This document shows, in pieces, positions 48,377 to 61,546 of a stretch of DNA of 64,000 nt. Below the pieces are notes generated by a model, which saw only the letters and a list, made by a program, of their open reading frames with translations, had not been told where the DNA came from and did no database searches. This stretch comes from Opitutaceae bacterium BACL24 MAG-120322-bin51 (GTDB taxonomy: Bacteria > Verrucomicrobiota > Verrucomicrobiia > Opitutales > Coraliomargaritaceae). How positions within the stretch are numbered: position 1 is the first letter of the stretch; each line of letters starts with the position of its first letter. The DNA is taken from NCBI GenBank assembly GCA_905182465.1, contig CAJJBI010000001.1, positions 155,049-219,048 on the forward strand, in the 5' to 3' direction. The position numbers were made by a program, and so were the translations under genes.

Positions 48377-49468
48377 CTACTCCGCTCCTGCTTTGCACCA
48401 AAGCTGCTCGATGAGCGCCACATCAATGCCGTCCGTCGTCACGGCGGAGCCAAGCGCTGTCATGGTGACGAAGCGTAGACGTCCGCGGCGGTTCTTTTTA
48501 TCACGCTGCATCGCGGCCATCAGGTCGCTTGATTTGAGCGGCTCATTTAGACGAGTCGGCAATTGAAATTGGTGAAGCACTTTATCGGTGAGGGCGATAT
48601 TGCTGGCAGGCATTTGCTCTAGCGCCACAGAGAGTTGCGTGGCTAGACTCAGGCCGATGCCGACAGCTTCTCCGTGCAGGTATTGTCCGTAGCCAGCCGC
48701 ATTTTCTATAGCGTGCGCAAAGGTATGCCCGAGATTAAGTAAGGCGCGACCACCCGAGGCAGCGGTCTCTTTTTCGTCATCAGCTACGATCTGTGCTTTG
48801 ATCGCACAGCAGCGGCGCACAATGGCAGGTAGTTCAGGCGAGTTCACATCGAGTCCTTTGAGCGCGATTAGATCGTTGAAAAGTTCAAGGTCGGCCAACA
48901 TGCCGTATTTAATGACTTCGGCCATGCCAGCAGCGAACTCACGCGGCGACAAAGTTTGTAAAAGTGCTGTGTCGATATAAACGGCCTTCGGCTGCCAAAA
49001 TGCACCAACGAGATTTTTGCCTTCTGGGAGATTGATACCTGTTTTACCACCGACGGAGCTATCGACCATCGAGAGCAGTGTGCTTGGGATTTGATAGAAA
49101 TCGATGCCGCGCAAGTAGCTCGCTGCCACGTAGCCAGCCAGATCACCGATCACGCCGCCACCGAAGGCGAAGAGGGCGCAGTCGCGGTTCGCTGCCGTGC
49201 CAGCGAGATGGCTGAGCGCCTGGCTGAAGAACTCGATTGACTTCGTCGCTTCCCCTGCGGGAAGAGAGAGGATCTCGTCGTCTTCGAAACCTACTTGCGA
49301 GAGATATTCTGGATGGGCCTCAAGCACACGAGCGTCGCTGATGACTCGAACGGTACGCCCCGAAGCACGCAGATTGCTTATATCAACTTTGAGCCTTTCC
49401 GCCACATCGCTAAAGTGGATGGGGTAGCTACGCTCGGCGAGTTGTACGGTGAGTGTTTCGGTAGGCAT
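48377..49468 (-). CDS. aroB: 3-dehydroquinate synthase
   Basis: The 363-residue enzyme has the AroB motifs: FGGGVIGDLAGYVAASYLRG (NAD loop), IPSTLLSMVDSSVGGKTGIN, AGMAEVIKYGML with a metal-binding Glu, and NLGHTFAHAIE and LHGEAVGIG with the two metal-binding His. It turns DAHP into 3-dehydroquinate in the shikimate pathway, with NAD and zinc. It is the last gene of the leftward ribH-nusB-ftsY-aroB run, 74 bp after ftsY. Confidence 0.97.
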   Translation of the reverse strand: MPTETLTVQLAERSYPIHFSDVAERLKVDISNLRASGRTVRVISDARVLEAHPEYLSQVGFEDDEILSLPAGEATKSIEFFSQALSHLAGTAANRDCALFAFGGGVIGDLAGYVAASYLRGIDFYQIPSTLLSMVDSSVGGKTGINLPEGKNLVGAFWQPKAVYIDTALLQTLSPREFAAGMAEVIKYGMLADLELFNDLIALKGLDVNSPELPAIVRRCCAIKAQIVADDEKETAASGGRALLNLGHTFAHAIENAAGYGQYLHGEAVGIGLSLATQLSVALEQMPASNIALTDKVLHQFQLPTRLNEPLKSSDLMAAMQRDKKNRRGRLRFVTMTALGSAVTTDGIDVALIEQLWCKAGAE

Positions 49469-49542
49469 CTATAATTAGGATTTGTAAAAGAGGGTTAACT
49501 CCTCAACCCATTTCGTCAACACCCGTCGAAAGGGCGATCCTT

Positions 49543-50463
49543 CTACTCCGAAATCCCAAAAATCGCGTTCGAGTAATTCACTGCTGAAAAAGGCTGCAAG
49601 TCATCGGGTTGCTCGCCAAGGCCTACGAAGTAGATAGGTAGCTTAAGTTCACGGTAGATGCCGACGAGCGCGCCGCCTCGGCTCGTGCCGTCCAGCTTGG
49701 TGATGATCAGGCCAGTCAGGGGAAAACTTTTGTGGAAGACGCGAGCCTGCTCGATTGAGTTGGAGCCGAGGCTACCATCCACGACCAGCCAACTGTGGTG
49801 TGGCGCGGTCGGCTCTTGCTTTTGGATAACGCGGTGCATCTTTTCCAGCTCCTTCATTAAGTTGCTCTTTGTGTGGAGCCGACCGGCGGTGTCGAGTATG
49901 ACGATATCTCGCGAGCGGCTCTTGGCCGCTTCGAGTGCATCAAAGGCGACCGCTGCCGAATCTGCGCCGTGTTGACTGGCTACGATGTCAATATTGAGAC
50001 GATCCGCCCAGTGTTTGATCTGTTCGTTGGCCGCTGCGCGGAAAGTATCACAGGCACCAAGCAGCATGCTGTAACCATTACTCTGATACAGGTGAGCGAG
50101 CTTGGCAGAAGTCGTGGTCTTACCGGAGCCGTTCACGCCGACGAGACAAATGACCTCTGGCTTGTGATGGCCAACATCGACCTTACCTTCAGCACCTTCG
50201 AGCACGCGGGCGAGAACGATTGCGCCTATTTTGGCCGCATCCTCGCCGCGCATTTCCTTGTCTGCCTTGTAGGCCGCTTTAATCTCCTCGATGATTTCTT
50301 CCACAGTGTCGTGTCCGAAGTCAGCGGTGTAGAGAGCTTCTTCAAGTTCTTCAAGGGCCTCGGCGTCGAGCTTACCAGCCGAAAAGATACCGTTAAAGGC
50401 TTTCTGGAAGGTAGGTGTCTGACGCTTGAGTCCGTCTTTGAACTTTTTAAAGAGTCCGCGCAT
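49543..50463 (-). CDS. ftsY: Signal recognition particle receptor FtsY
   Basis: The 306-residue GTPase has the NG domain: GVNGSGKTTTSAKLA (G1), DTFRAAANEQIKHWADR, DTAGRLHTKSNLMKEL (G3) and TKLDGTSRGGALVGI (G4 and closing loop). The acidic A domain found in longer FtsY proteins is missing; the N-terminus is a short amphipathic start (MRGLFKKFKDGLKRQ) that may bind lipid. It docks ribosome-SRP complexes at the membrane. Ffh is not in the window. It starts 12 bp after nusB. Confidence 0.96.
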   Translation of the reverse strand: MRGLFKKFKDGLKRQTPTFQKAFNGIFSAGKLDAEALEELEEALYTADFGHDTVEEIIEEIKAAYKADKEMRGEDAAKIGAIVLARVLEGAEGKVDVGHHKPEVICLVGVNGSGKTTTSAKLAHLYQSNGYSMLLGACDTFRAAANEQIKHWADRLNIDIVASQHGADSAAVAFDALEAAKSRSRDIVILDTAGRLHTKSNLMKELEKMHRVIQKQEPTAPHHSWLVVDGSLGSNSIEQARVFHKSFPLTGLIITKLDGTSRGGALVGIYRELKLPIYFVGLGEQPDDLQPFSAVNYSNAIFGISE

Positions 50464-50475
50464 ATTTATATATAC

Positions 50476-50937
50476 TTAATCCGCCGCGCTGCGAAGAGGG
50501 CGGTCGATCTTGTTTTTCATTTGATCGAGAATGCCGTTAATGAAGCGCTTTGAATCCGGGTTGGAATAGATTTTCCCCAGTTCGATCGCTTCATTAATAC
50601 TCACAATAGGTGGAATGTCGCGGCGTTGGAGGAGCTCGTAGATCGCAAGGCGCAGTACTGAGAGGTCGACCTTTGCGATTCGCTCAAAAGTCCAGTTGTC
50701 CGCGTGGGCTTTGATCTCAGTGTCGACAGCATCGATGTGTTCGATTGTGCCGTGGATAAGTTCTTCGGCGAAGGCGTAATAGTCGCGCTCCTGATCTTGC
50801 GATGAGATGAACACACGCAAGGCGTCATTCAGCTGGTCGGGTTTGTTGAGCTCCCATTGATAGAGAAATTGCACCGTAGCCATACGGTTTTCACGGCGTT
50901 GTGTGCCGCGCTTGACTGGTTTTAATTCGTCTTCCAT
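50476..50937 (-). CDS. nusB: Transcription antitermination protein NusB
   Basis: The 153-residue all-helical protein has NusB features: RGTQRRENRMATVQFLYQWEL at the start, LLQRRDIPPIVSINEAIELGK and YSNPDSKRFINGILDQM near the end. With NusE it binds BoxA RNA and supports rRNA antitermination. Its first codons overlap the end of ribH by 16 bases, so the two are translationally linked, the ribH-nusB order common to many bacteria. Confidence 0.95.
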   Translation of the reverse strand: MEDELKPVKRGTQRRENRMATVQFLYQWELNKPDQLNDALRVFISSQDQERDYYAFAEELIHGTIEHIDAVDTEIKAHADNWTFERIAKVDLSVLRLAIYELLQRRDIPPIVSINEAIELGKIYSNPDSKRFINGILDQMKNKIDRPLRSAAD

Positions 50938-51393
50938 TTTTTTGTAAATTGTGCCATTTCGAGGGCGGCTTGGGCAAATTCTTTGCCGCGATTGATTTCG
51001 TCCCCAGCGCGAGCTTGGGCTTGTGATAGATTGTTGACGACGAGGATACCATTAATCACTGGGACTTTTTTGGCAATGCTCAGGTCGAGTAGGGCGGTAG
51101 CGGTGCTGTCGCCGATTATTTCGTGGTGATTGGTATCGCCTGCGATGACGACGCCGATGCAGATAATCGCGTCGAAGGAGCTGTGCTTGGCGAGCGTCGC
51201 AGCGGCAAATGGCAGCTCAGCTGCACCTGGGACGCGCTCAATCACAGGAGCTCGCAGCACCCGAAGCTTCAATCGTCGCGCAAGCATGATGAACGAGTGA
51301 GTCGACCAGTGCCTCATTATAGCGCGACGCAATTACAGCGATACGGAAGCCGCTGCCGTCGATTTTCTGAATACTGGGTATGTCGAGACTCAT
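50922..51393 (-). CDS. ribH: 6,7-dimethyl-8-ribityllumazine synthase, interrupted by one frameshift
   Basis: The ATG at 51393 opens MSLDIPSIQKIDGSGFRIAV and ASRYNEALVDSLVHHACATI, the normal start of lumazine synthase, but this frame meets a stop soon after SGAA. Removing one base near 51252 joins it to APVIERVPGAAELPFAAATL, GVVIAGDTNHHEII and the rest of the protein. The whole is about 156 residues, the usual length, with the catalytic His in DTNHHEI. It condenses the ribitylamino-uracil and the butanone phosphate in riboflavin synthesis. The shift is probably a sequence error, since the rest is fully conserved. Confidence 0.9.
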
Positions 51394-51485
51394 AAGAAGA
51401 GCACACTAAGAACGCCCAAGGTCGAACATTCAACGTCGAACTTTAAGCTTCTAACTCCCAAGTTCTAACTACTAACTTCTAATAA

Positions 51486-52592
51486 ATGTTCACACTGCTC
51501 AAAGAAGACGGTCAGGCGCGATGCGGAGTTCTCAAAACTCGCCACGGCGATATTCAGACTCCCATTTTCATGCCGGTTGGCACCCAAGCCACAGTCAAAG
51601 GGATGACCCCTGCGCAGATCGAAGAGGTCGGTGCGCAGATCATATTGGGTAATACTTATCACCTTAATATCCGCCCGGGCTCTGATTTAGTTCACGAGAT
51701 GGGCGGTCTGCATAAGTTCATGAACTGGAAGGGACCGATTCTCACGGATAGCGGAGGCTTCCAAGTGTTTAGTCTTTCAAAGCTGCGCAAGATTACAGAA
51801 AAGGGCATCGAGTTTCGCTCGCACCTAGATGGGCGTAAACTCTTTCTGGGGCCACAAAATTGCTACGAAATTCAGAAGAACCTCGATACGGATATTGCTA
51901 TGGTGCTCGACGAGTGCCCACCGTATCCCTGCGAGCGTGATGCCTGCGAAAGCGCCGTCGCGCGCACGATCCGCTGGGCGGGGGAGTTTCTGGAGCATGC
52001 GACTAAGGATGGCTTTATAGAGTCGGGGCACCATGTCTTTGGCATTATTCAAGGCTCGATCTACGACGACCTGCGGCAGCACTGTGGGCAGGCGCTTGCT
52101 GAAATGGATTTTCCCGGCTACGCAATCGGAGGGGTCAGTGTCGGTGAACCCGAAGAGGAGATGATTCGGCAGGTCGCGGCGACGGCTCCCGTCATGCCAA
52201 AGAATAAACCGCGTTATGTGATGGGTGTTGGCACGCCGCCGCAGCTTTTGAAAATGGTCGGTCTCGGTATGGATATGTTCGACTGTGTCATGCCGACCCG
52301 TCTCGCTCGTCACGCCAGCGTATTTACTCCAAATGGTGTGCTCAATCTTAAGAACGAGCGCTTCAAGCATGATCCGAATCCGATCATGGTAGCGGATAAC
52401 TATACCTGCCAAAACTTTAGTCGCGCCTACCTACGCCATCTCATCATGGCGAAGGAACTGCTCGCGAGCACGCTACTTTCGATCCATAATACGCATTTTT
52501 TCCTCGATCTCATGGCGCAAGCAAGAGCTCACATCGAAGCGGGTGATTACTCCCAATGGAGCGCCGCGTGGATCGAGCGGTATAATGCCTAA
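51486..52592 (+). CDS. tgt: Queuine tRNA-ribosyltransferase with a partly degenerate zinc site
   Basis: The 368-residue Tgt has the catalytic Asp89 in LTDSGGFQVFS, the second catalytic Asp266 in MFDCVMPTR, and GGVSVGEP and GNTYHL substrate loops. It swaps G34 for preQ1 (or queuine) in tRNAs with GUN anticodons. The C-terminal zinc site, normally CxCxxC with a later His, here reads ADNYTC (303-308) with His334. The last Cys and the His stay, but the first two Cys are Ala303 and Asn305. It is flanked downstream by a terminator and tRNA-Cys. Confidence 0.95.
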   Translation: MFTLLKEDGQARCGVLKTRHGDIQTPIFMPVGTQATVKGMTPAQIEEVGAQIILGNTYHLNIRPGSDLVHEMGGLHKFMNWKGPILTDSGGFQVFSLSKLRKITEKGIEFRSHLDGRKLFLGPQNCYEIQKNLDTDIAMVLDECPPYPCERDACESAVARTIRWAGEFLEHATKDGFIESGHHVFGIIQGSIYDDLRQHCGQALAEMDFPGYAIGGVSVGEPEEEMIRQVAATAPVMPKNKPRYVMGVGTPPQLLKMVGLGMDMFDCVMPTRLARHASVFTPNGVLNLKNERFKHDPNPIMVADNYTCQNFSRAYLRHLIMAKELLASTLLSIHNTHFFLDLMAQARAHIEAGDYSQWSAAWIERYNA

Positions 52593-52627
52593 GTTGAAAG
52601 CCATAGGCTGCTTTACCAAAATCTAAT

Positions 52628-52664
52628 AAAAAAGCCCTTATTCATTACGAATAAGGGCTTTTAT
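52628..52664. terminator. Bidirectional terminator between tgt and tRNA-Cys
   Basis: A 13-bp perfect stem, AAAGCCCTTATTC/GAATAAGGGCTTT, with a 5-nt loop has A-runs on the left and T-runs on the right, so it can stop transcripts from both converging sides. Confidence 0.93.
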
Positions 52665-52669
52665 GAAGG

Positions 52670-52743
<74 letters not shown>

Positions 52744-52892
52744 ATTACTTATGTAATTGGTGGTAGTAGATGCAGGACGCCAATGAGTTCAAGTGAATTT
52801 TCTAGCTAAATTCATTTGGTATAGCGACGGCAAGATCGATAGTCAGTGCTTGCCAAATCCCTCCGAGACGACTTTCTTACCCCACTTTTAGG

Positions 52893-52987
<95 letters not shown>

Positions 52988-53071
52988 CTGCCCAACTCAC
53001 CATCCGGCGTAGCTGGAAAAGGGATGAGAACTTGGTTCGACGGAAGGAGCGAATCGCGACTGGAGATGGGG

Positions 53072-53111
53072 CACCGAAGGTGATCGCTTAGCGATGAGGC
53101 GAAGCCTCACC
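53072..53111. repeat. Three abutting perfect hairpins with 3-nt loops
   Basis: CACC-GAA-GGTG (53072-53082), ATCGC-TTA-GCGAT (53083-53095) and GAGGC-GAA-GCCTC (53096-53108) touch without spacers. An alternative fold pairs GGTGA (53079-53083) with TCACC (53107-53111) around the second hairpin and a shortened third one, forming a small three-way junction. There is no T-tract, so it is not a usual terminator. It may be a structured RNA or a REP-like element. Confidence 0.7.
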
Positions 53112-53132
53112 AATTCCTCCTTTTCCGACATT
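53111..53132 (+). repeat. Degenerate copy of the tRNA-Ser 3' end
   Basis: The 22 bases here match the last bases of tRNA-Ser and the next two (52963-52984) at 18 positions, including CCTCCTT, TCCG and CATT. The copies lie 148 bp apart in the same orientation and flank the hairpin cluster. This layout resembles an attachment-site duplication or a tRNA-tail repeat, but no integrase is present. Confidence 0.55.
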
Positions 53133-53310
53133 TTGATCAGGCTGGCGTGGCATAAATCTGTGCCAGTTGGTTTGTGACTGTGACACTAAGTGTGACATTT
53201 TGGCGTAAAAACGTAATTTTAATGAGCGCCTTATTTTTAACATAATTTAATATATAACTCATGTAGAGCAACTTATGATTTTATCATACTACTGGCATTG
53301 GGAGTGCTAA

Positions 53311-55255
<1,945 letters not shown>

Positions 55256-55268
55256 ACCTTAACAAGTC

Positions 55269-55303
55269 GCGCCCGAGCATTTCGCAGGAGCGCAGCTTTT
55301 TTT
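55269..55303 (+). terminator. Weak terminator or attenuator between dnaK and groES
   Basis: GCGC pairs with GCGC, extended by one interrupted pair, and is followed after four bases by seven T residues. The stem is short, so it may only reduce read-through into groESL. Confidence 0.4.
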
Positions 55304-55342
55304 AAAATCATAAATCTCCACAACCATACATAAATACAAAAT

Positions 55343-55630
55343 ATGAAAATCAAACCACTCGGTGAACGCGTTCTATTGAAGCGCATTGAAGAAGACGAAC
55401 AAGTACGCGGCGGAATCATTATTCCTGATTCGGCTAAAGAAAAATCTCAGGAGGCGGAAGTCGTCGCACTAGGTACCGGCAAGAAGGATGACAATGGCAA
55501 AGCCATTCCTTTCAATGTCAAAAAGGGCGATAAAGTCCTTCTTCCTCAATACGGGGGCACAGAGGTCAAAGTCGACGGTGTTCAATACATCCTTGTCGAT
55601 GAAGACGCTATCCTCGGCGTGATTGCATAG
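55343..55630 (+). CDS. groES: Co-chaperonin GroES
   Basis: The 95-residue protein is a complete Gro[21 protein letters not shown], the mobile loop [14 protein letters not shown], then [18 protein letters not shown] and a C-terminal [12 protein letters not shown]. It caps the GroEL ring during folding. groEL follows after 48 bp, in the usual order. No complete CIRCE operator is visible upstream, so control by HrcA cannot be claimed. Confidence 0.97.
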   Translation: MKIKPLGERVLLKRIEEDEQVRGGIIIPDSAKEKSQEAEVVALGTGKKDDNGKAIPFNVKKGDKVLLPQYGGTEVKVDGVQYILVDEDAILGVIA

Positions 55631-55672
55631 ATTGCATTACGTATCCAAATATTAAAAACACATACAAAATAA

Positions 55673-57334
<1,662 letters not shown>

Positions 57335-57380
57335 TCCATTTGGGTTACAATCGCTCATACCAAAGAAACATTCCAAATGC

Positions 57381-57413
57381 AAAGCCCCGGCCAGAAATGG
57401 TCGGGGCTTTTTT
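57381..57413 (+). terminator. Rho-independent terminator after groEL
   Basis: AGCCCCGGCC pairs with GGTCGGGGCT (one G-T pair) around AGAAAT, followed by a T-run. Confidence 0.93.
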
Positions 57414-57601
57414 GTGAATTTATTTCCTGAAACAGTCCCTCGGTTCCAAGCATCAGTTCCTTCCATTGTTAAATGTAGGCGGTCAGTTTGTCCGCGCGGA
57501 AGGGGCTCGACCAAACTATTTCCCCAGCGCTCGACTAGAGGGTTGATTTAGCACGCGTATCCACTTTTAATTGGATTATTCGTGTTAATTTCGTCTCCAG
57601 T

Positions 57602-58810
57602 ATGAGCCAATCCAGAGTCATCGCCGCCATAGAGATCGGGACGTCCAAGATTGTGGTCCTCTTAGGAGAGATTATCGGCGACTCAGGGCTTAACATCATC
57701 GGGCATAGTGTCGGTTCCTCGAAAGGCGTGAAAAAGGGAGTCATTACTGACCTAGATAAAGCGAGTGACTGCGTCCACGCTGCGATTCTCAAGGCAGAGG
57801 AAAATACACAAACACGGATCGACGAGGTTTATCTCGCGCAAACAGGCCGGCATTTGATCGGTAATTTCAACGTTGGTAGTTCAAATGTCAGTTCGTCTGA
57901 TGGTGTCGTGCGCTCTGCTGACATTGATGCGGCAACGGACGATGCTAAGCGTCGCTCACTCCCGCGTGATCGTATTTACATCCACCACATCCAAAACCCT
58001 TTTTCGCTGGATGGTAGCCCCGTCGAGAATCCACTCTCAAAAGAGGGACGGCAGTTACAAATTGGCTATTGGTCAGTGCACGGTGATAGCGAGGCCGTCA
58101 GCGATAGCCTTCGTGTGATTCGTGGGATCGACCTCGATGTCAGTGACATGATTATTTCAAGTATTGCATCAGGCACAGTGTTACTCGAAGAGTCAGAAAA
58201 GGACAATGGCGCCCTCGTGATCGATATAGGAGGTGGCACGACTGATTATATGCTCTACCGCAAAGGCTACATCGTCAAAACTGGAGTTGTGCCTGTTGGC
58301 GGCGATCACATTACTAACGATCTAAGCATTGGCCTGCGTATCTCCCGTAAAAATGCCGAGGGTTTCAAACTGAAGGATGGTCGCGCCTATTATCAGAGCG
58401 AAGACCGTGAGGAAAAAGTTTGGCTGATCGGTGATTTCACAATCGGCGATCGCCAGTATCCGCTCGCCGCCATTACCAAGATTATCGAAGCTCGCGTCTT
58501 TGAGATCTTCGATATCATTAAAGAGCAGTTGGTCGATGCTGATCTCTTCGAACCCATAGACATAGCCTCAGGCGTCGTCCTGACGGGTGGAAGTTCTCGC
58601 CTTACGGGGATCGAAGAAGCCGCGCATCGACGCTTCGGTTTGGAAGCCCGTGCCTCCGAAGGTTCGCAATATGTAAATGAAGAGCTGCGTGCACCCGAGT
58701 ATAGCACTGCAATTGGTTTGCTTCACTACGCATTAACCGGGCAAGAAGACAACCAAGAGCAAGTTAAGTCCTCGGGGCTTATGCGGAAGATAGCAGGCTT
58801 ATTTAACTAG
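57602..58810 (+). CDS. ftsA: Cell division protein FtsA
   Basis: The 402-residue actin-fold protein shows [16 protein letters not shown] (phosphate 1), [26 protein letters not shown] (phosphate 2) and [18 protein letters not shown]. The C-terminus [10 protein letters not shown] forms a short amphipathic membrane-targeting helix. It tethers FtsZ to the membrane and recruits division proteins. ftsZ starts 8 bp after the stop. The murG/ftsQ genes that usually precede ftsA are absent; a chaperone block and terminator lie upstream. Confidence 0.94.
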   Translation: MSQSRVIAAIEIGTSKIVVLLGEIIGDSGLNIIGHSVGSSKGVKKGVITDLDKASDCVHAAILKAEENTQTRIDEVYLAQTGRHLIGNFNVGSSNVSSSDGVVRSADIDAATDDAKRRSLPRDRIYIHHIQNPFSLDGSPVENPLSKEGRQLQIGYWSVHGDSEAVSDSLRVIRGIDLDVSDMIISSIASGTVLLEESEKDNGALVIDIGGGTTDYMLYRKGYIVKTGVVPVGGDHITNDLSIGLRISRKNAEGFKLKDGRAYYQSEDREEKVWLIGDFTIGDRQYPLAAITKIIEARVFEIFDIIKEQLVDADLFEPIDIASGVVLTGGSSRLTGIEEAAHRRFGLEARASEGSQYVNEELRAPEYSTAIGLLHYALTGQEDNQEQVKSSGLMRKIAGLFN

Positions 58811-58818
58811 ATTTGAAG

Positions 58819-60084
58819 ATGGAAACGACGACTGACACATTTTCTGGGCAAGACACAGCACAAGCTGATCTAAAGATTAAGATCATCGGTGTGGGTGGTG
58901 CAGGCACGAATGCGGTCGACGGCCTAAAGTTAGACGACCTTAGCGATATACGTCTTGCCGCGATTAACACGGATGCGCAGGCACTCAACCAATCGCCTAT
59001 TGCAGAAAAGCTCGTTATCGGGCGCTCCGTCACCCGTGGCCTTGGCGCGGGTGGGGAAGTCGAGATTGGTAAAGCCGCCGCCGAAGCCGATCGCAACGCC
59101 ATCGCCCGCATTATAGGCGATATGGATTTAATCATTCTCGTCGTCGGCCTAGGTGGTGGCACAGGCAGCGCGGCTGCTGCCATCGTGGCAGAAGTTGCGG
59201 CTAAGACCGACGCGCTTGTTCTCGCATTTGCCACACTGCCTTTCAGTTTTGAGGGTGCTCGCCGAAAGCGAATCGCCGAGGACAGCATAGGTGAGTTGCG
59301 CCAACTTGTGCACGGCCTTATTCCTCTGCCCAACGATGTTCTCCTGCAAGAAGGCGAAGAAGACACCAGCGTGCTCAATGCTTTTGCGGTGGCCGATCAC
59401 TGGATTGGGCGAGGCGTCAACTCGCTCTGCGCCACGCTGCTGAAGACAGGTTTGATCAATCAAGATTTCAGCTCAGTACGTTCTGTCTTCCAAGACCGTG
59501 GCGGTAAAACGATCTTCGGCACTGGCACCGCCACGGGTGGCGACTACGTCAAAGACGCGCTCGAAGATCTTTTCATTTGCCCGTTACTGCACCTCGGCGA
59601 TCGCCCTGCGCAACTCGATCGTATTCTGGTCAATGTGATCTGCGGTGCTGATATGGGCATGGCAAAAATCAACGAAGTGATGACGCAGGTGACTAAGCGC
59701 TTTGGCTCGCGCGAAGATATCGTCTTCGGCGCAGTGATTGACGAGAGTCGAAGCCAGAGCCTAGAGTTATGTATCCTCGCCAAAGCGGAGATGGACAGTC
59801 TCGTCGCGCCTGAGCCCATTAAGATTTCTAAGGTATCAGAGACCATTACCACAGGCCTCGGCCTCGAAACCGAAATCTCTCTAGATAAGAAAGCCCCGCG
59901 CCCTGTGCACCGCTCTAAGTTGAGCAAGAAAGAGCAAGCCGCTATCGATCAAGACGAGTTCAACTTCATCGACGCCGATGCGCAACGTGGCTACTTCGAA
60001 AAGACTGATCGCAACGACTACAAGGACGAAGACCTCGACGTACCGACTTTCATGCGCCGGGGGATTAAGATTAAGATCAAGTAG
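58819..60084 (+). CDS. ftsZ: Cell division GTPase FtsZ
   Basis: The start is the ATG at 58819; a TTG two codons earlier is less likely. The 421-residue protein has [33 protein letters not shown], the tubulin signature [32 protein letters not shown] and a C-terminal tail [17 protein letters not shown] that can bind FtsA. Compared with the usual GGGTGTGAAP signature, the Thr-Gly is replaced by Ser-Ala. The T7 loop ([17 protein letters not shown]) is also divergent but keeps an Asp. It polymerises into the division ring. The divergence suits an Opitutae-type FtsZ. Confidence 0.94.
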   Translation: METTTDTFSGQDTAQADLKIKIIGVGGAGTNAVDGLKLDDLSDIRLAAINTDAQALNQSPIAEKLVIGRSVTRGLGAGGEVEIGKAAAEADRNAIARIIGDMDLIILVVGLGGGTGSAAAAIVAEVAAKTDALVLAFATLPFSFEGARRKRIAEDSIGELRQLVHGLIPLPNDVLLQEGEEDTSVLNAFAVADHWIGRGVNSLCATLLKTGLINQDFSSVRSVFQDRGGKTIFGTGTATGGDYVKDALEDLFICPLLHLGDRPAQLDRILVNVICGADMGMAKINEVMTQVTKRFGSREDIVFGAVIDESRSQSLELCILAKAEMDSLVAPEPIKISKVSETITTGLGLETEISLDKKAPRPVHRSKLSKKEQAAIDQDEFNFIDADAQRGYFEKTDRNDYKDEDLDVPTFMRRGIKIKIK

Positions 60085-60313
60085 TTTTCTGAAGATGACG
60101 AAGGGGTAGTCGTCCAGTAACATATTAGGCACTAGTATTCACTCACTAGAGTGAGTGAATGTCAGGCATCACCTCAAAAGCGGAATTGGGAGCCGATTTC
60201 GAGTTGTGCCGCTATTAGATACTGCTGGTCGAAATGGAATCCCTGTTCTCTTACAATATGTATACCGCATTTTACACTTCCACTTCGCCCGTGAACTGGC
60301 AAAAACTTTAAGT

Positions 60314-61546
60314 ATGCCTTGGTACCTCTACCACGCCCTAAAGCAGTTGTTTCCTTCGGGACGCTTTTTTTCCTTCTTCTCGCTCATGTCGATCATGGGT
60401 GTGATGTTAGGTGTTTGTGTGCTTGTCATCGTGCAGAGTGTGATGAATGGCTTTGGCGAGGGGATCCGACAGCGTCTTACGGAGACGCAGGGTGATATTC
60501 GTATTCGCTCTAATGAAGTGATTTATGATTGGGAAGCTGTGCTCGAGACTGTTCTGGAACAGGATGCCGTAGTCGGTGCCTCTCCCTTTACAGAAGGAGT
60601 GATTATGCTTCAGCATCAGAATCGCCCTCAATTTCCTTTTGTTCGTGGCATTGAACCTTGGTCGCAGGAAGAGGTCGTTCCCTTGGAGAAGTTTTTGACC
60701 GTTGGGGACATGAATGATTTTGACGATGAGGCTGTCTTTCTCGGTGAAGGTTTGGCTTATTCGCTCAAGGCTGGGCCAGGTTCGACAGTCGAAGTCTTTA
60801 CCCCGCTTATGCTGGAAGCACTCAAGAAGGATGAGGTGCTGCTGCCGCGGGAGTTTAAAGTGGTCGGACTCTTCCGCACGGGTTCACCACAGGTCGATGG
60901 GAATACCATGATCACGACGCTACGGGTGATGCAGGAACTTTATGGCTTAGACGATGGGGTCCACGGGATCGTGCTCAAGTTGCGCCCTGGGCAAGATGCC
61001 TACGACTATAGCGTCGATCTTGAGCGCGAGGTTTTACGACCAGGTTTGCAAGCAGTCAGCTGGATCGAATCTAACGAGGATTTTCTCTTCGTGATCGAGC
61101 AGGAGAAGCGGGTGATTTCGTTCATCATAATCTTTATTATTTTAGTGGCTTCGTTCTCGATCGCGATTGCGTTGATGATGGCTGTGATCCGTAAGACGCG
61201 TGAAATCGGCCTGCTCGTCGCCATGGGTGCCCGTCCGCATCAGGTTGCCTACAGCTTTTGTTTCCAAGGATTCGTGATCGGCCTAGTCGGTACATTCATT
61301 GGAATACTCATGGCGGTGATTTGCTTGCACTATCGTCGTGCGATTCTTTCGGCCTATGCAGATATAACGAACACACAGACCAATTTTCTAGGCCAATACG
61401 ATGTTTACGAAATCCCCGTGCATTATTTAGCGTCGGATTTCATCACCGTGACTTGCTTCGCAGTCGTCATTTCGACGCTGGCAGGGCTCTTACCTGCACT
61501 GCGCGCCGCGCGCCTCAAACCCGCTGATGCCCTCCGAAGTGAATAA
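60314..61546 (+). CDS. lolC: Lipoprotein-releasing ABC transporter permease (LolC/LolE family)
   Basis: The start is the ATG at 60314 ([19 protein letters not shown]), which gives 410 residues, the usual LolC/E length; the frame upstream is not conserved-looking. One N-terminal membrane segment ([22 protein letters not shown]) precedes a large periplasmic domain, then three C-terminal segments including [20 protein letters not shown] and [15 protein letters not shown]. It releases outer-membrane lipoproteins from the inner membrane with LolD. Only one permease gene is present, so it may act as a LolF-like homodimer. The lolD start overlaps its end by 20 bases. Confidence 0.92.
   Translation: MPWYLYHALKQLFPSGRFFSFFSLMSIMGVMLGVCVLVIVQSVMNGFGEGIRQRLTETQGDIRIRSNEVIYDWEAVLETVLEQDAVVGASPFTEGVIMLQHQNRPQFPFVRGIEPWSQEEVVPLEKFLTVGDMNDFDDEAVFLGEGLAYSLKAGPGSTVEVFTPLMLEALKKDEVLLPREFKVVGLFRTGSPQVDGNTMITTLRVMQELYGLDDGVHGIVLKLRPGQDAYDYSVDLEREVLRPGLQAVSWIESNEDFLFVIEQEKRVISFIIIFIILVASFSIAIALMMAVIRKTREIGLLVAMGARPHQVAYSFCFQGFVIGLVGTFIGILMAVICLHYRRAILSAYADITNTQTNFLGQYDVYEIPVHYLASDFITVTCFAVVISTLAGLLPALRAARLKPADALRSE

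Noticed and set aside
53284..53310. CIRCE operator upstream of dnaK
   Set aside because: The right half GAGTGCTAA is present, but the expected TTAGCACTC nine bases upstream is not; only three of nine positions fit.
60155..60313. Upstream extension of the LolC-like permease
   Set aside because: The extra 53 residues are not membrane- or family-like, while the start at 60314 gives the normal length.
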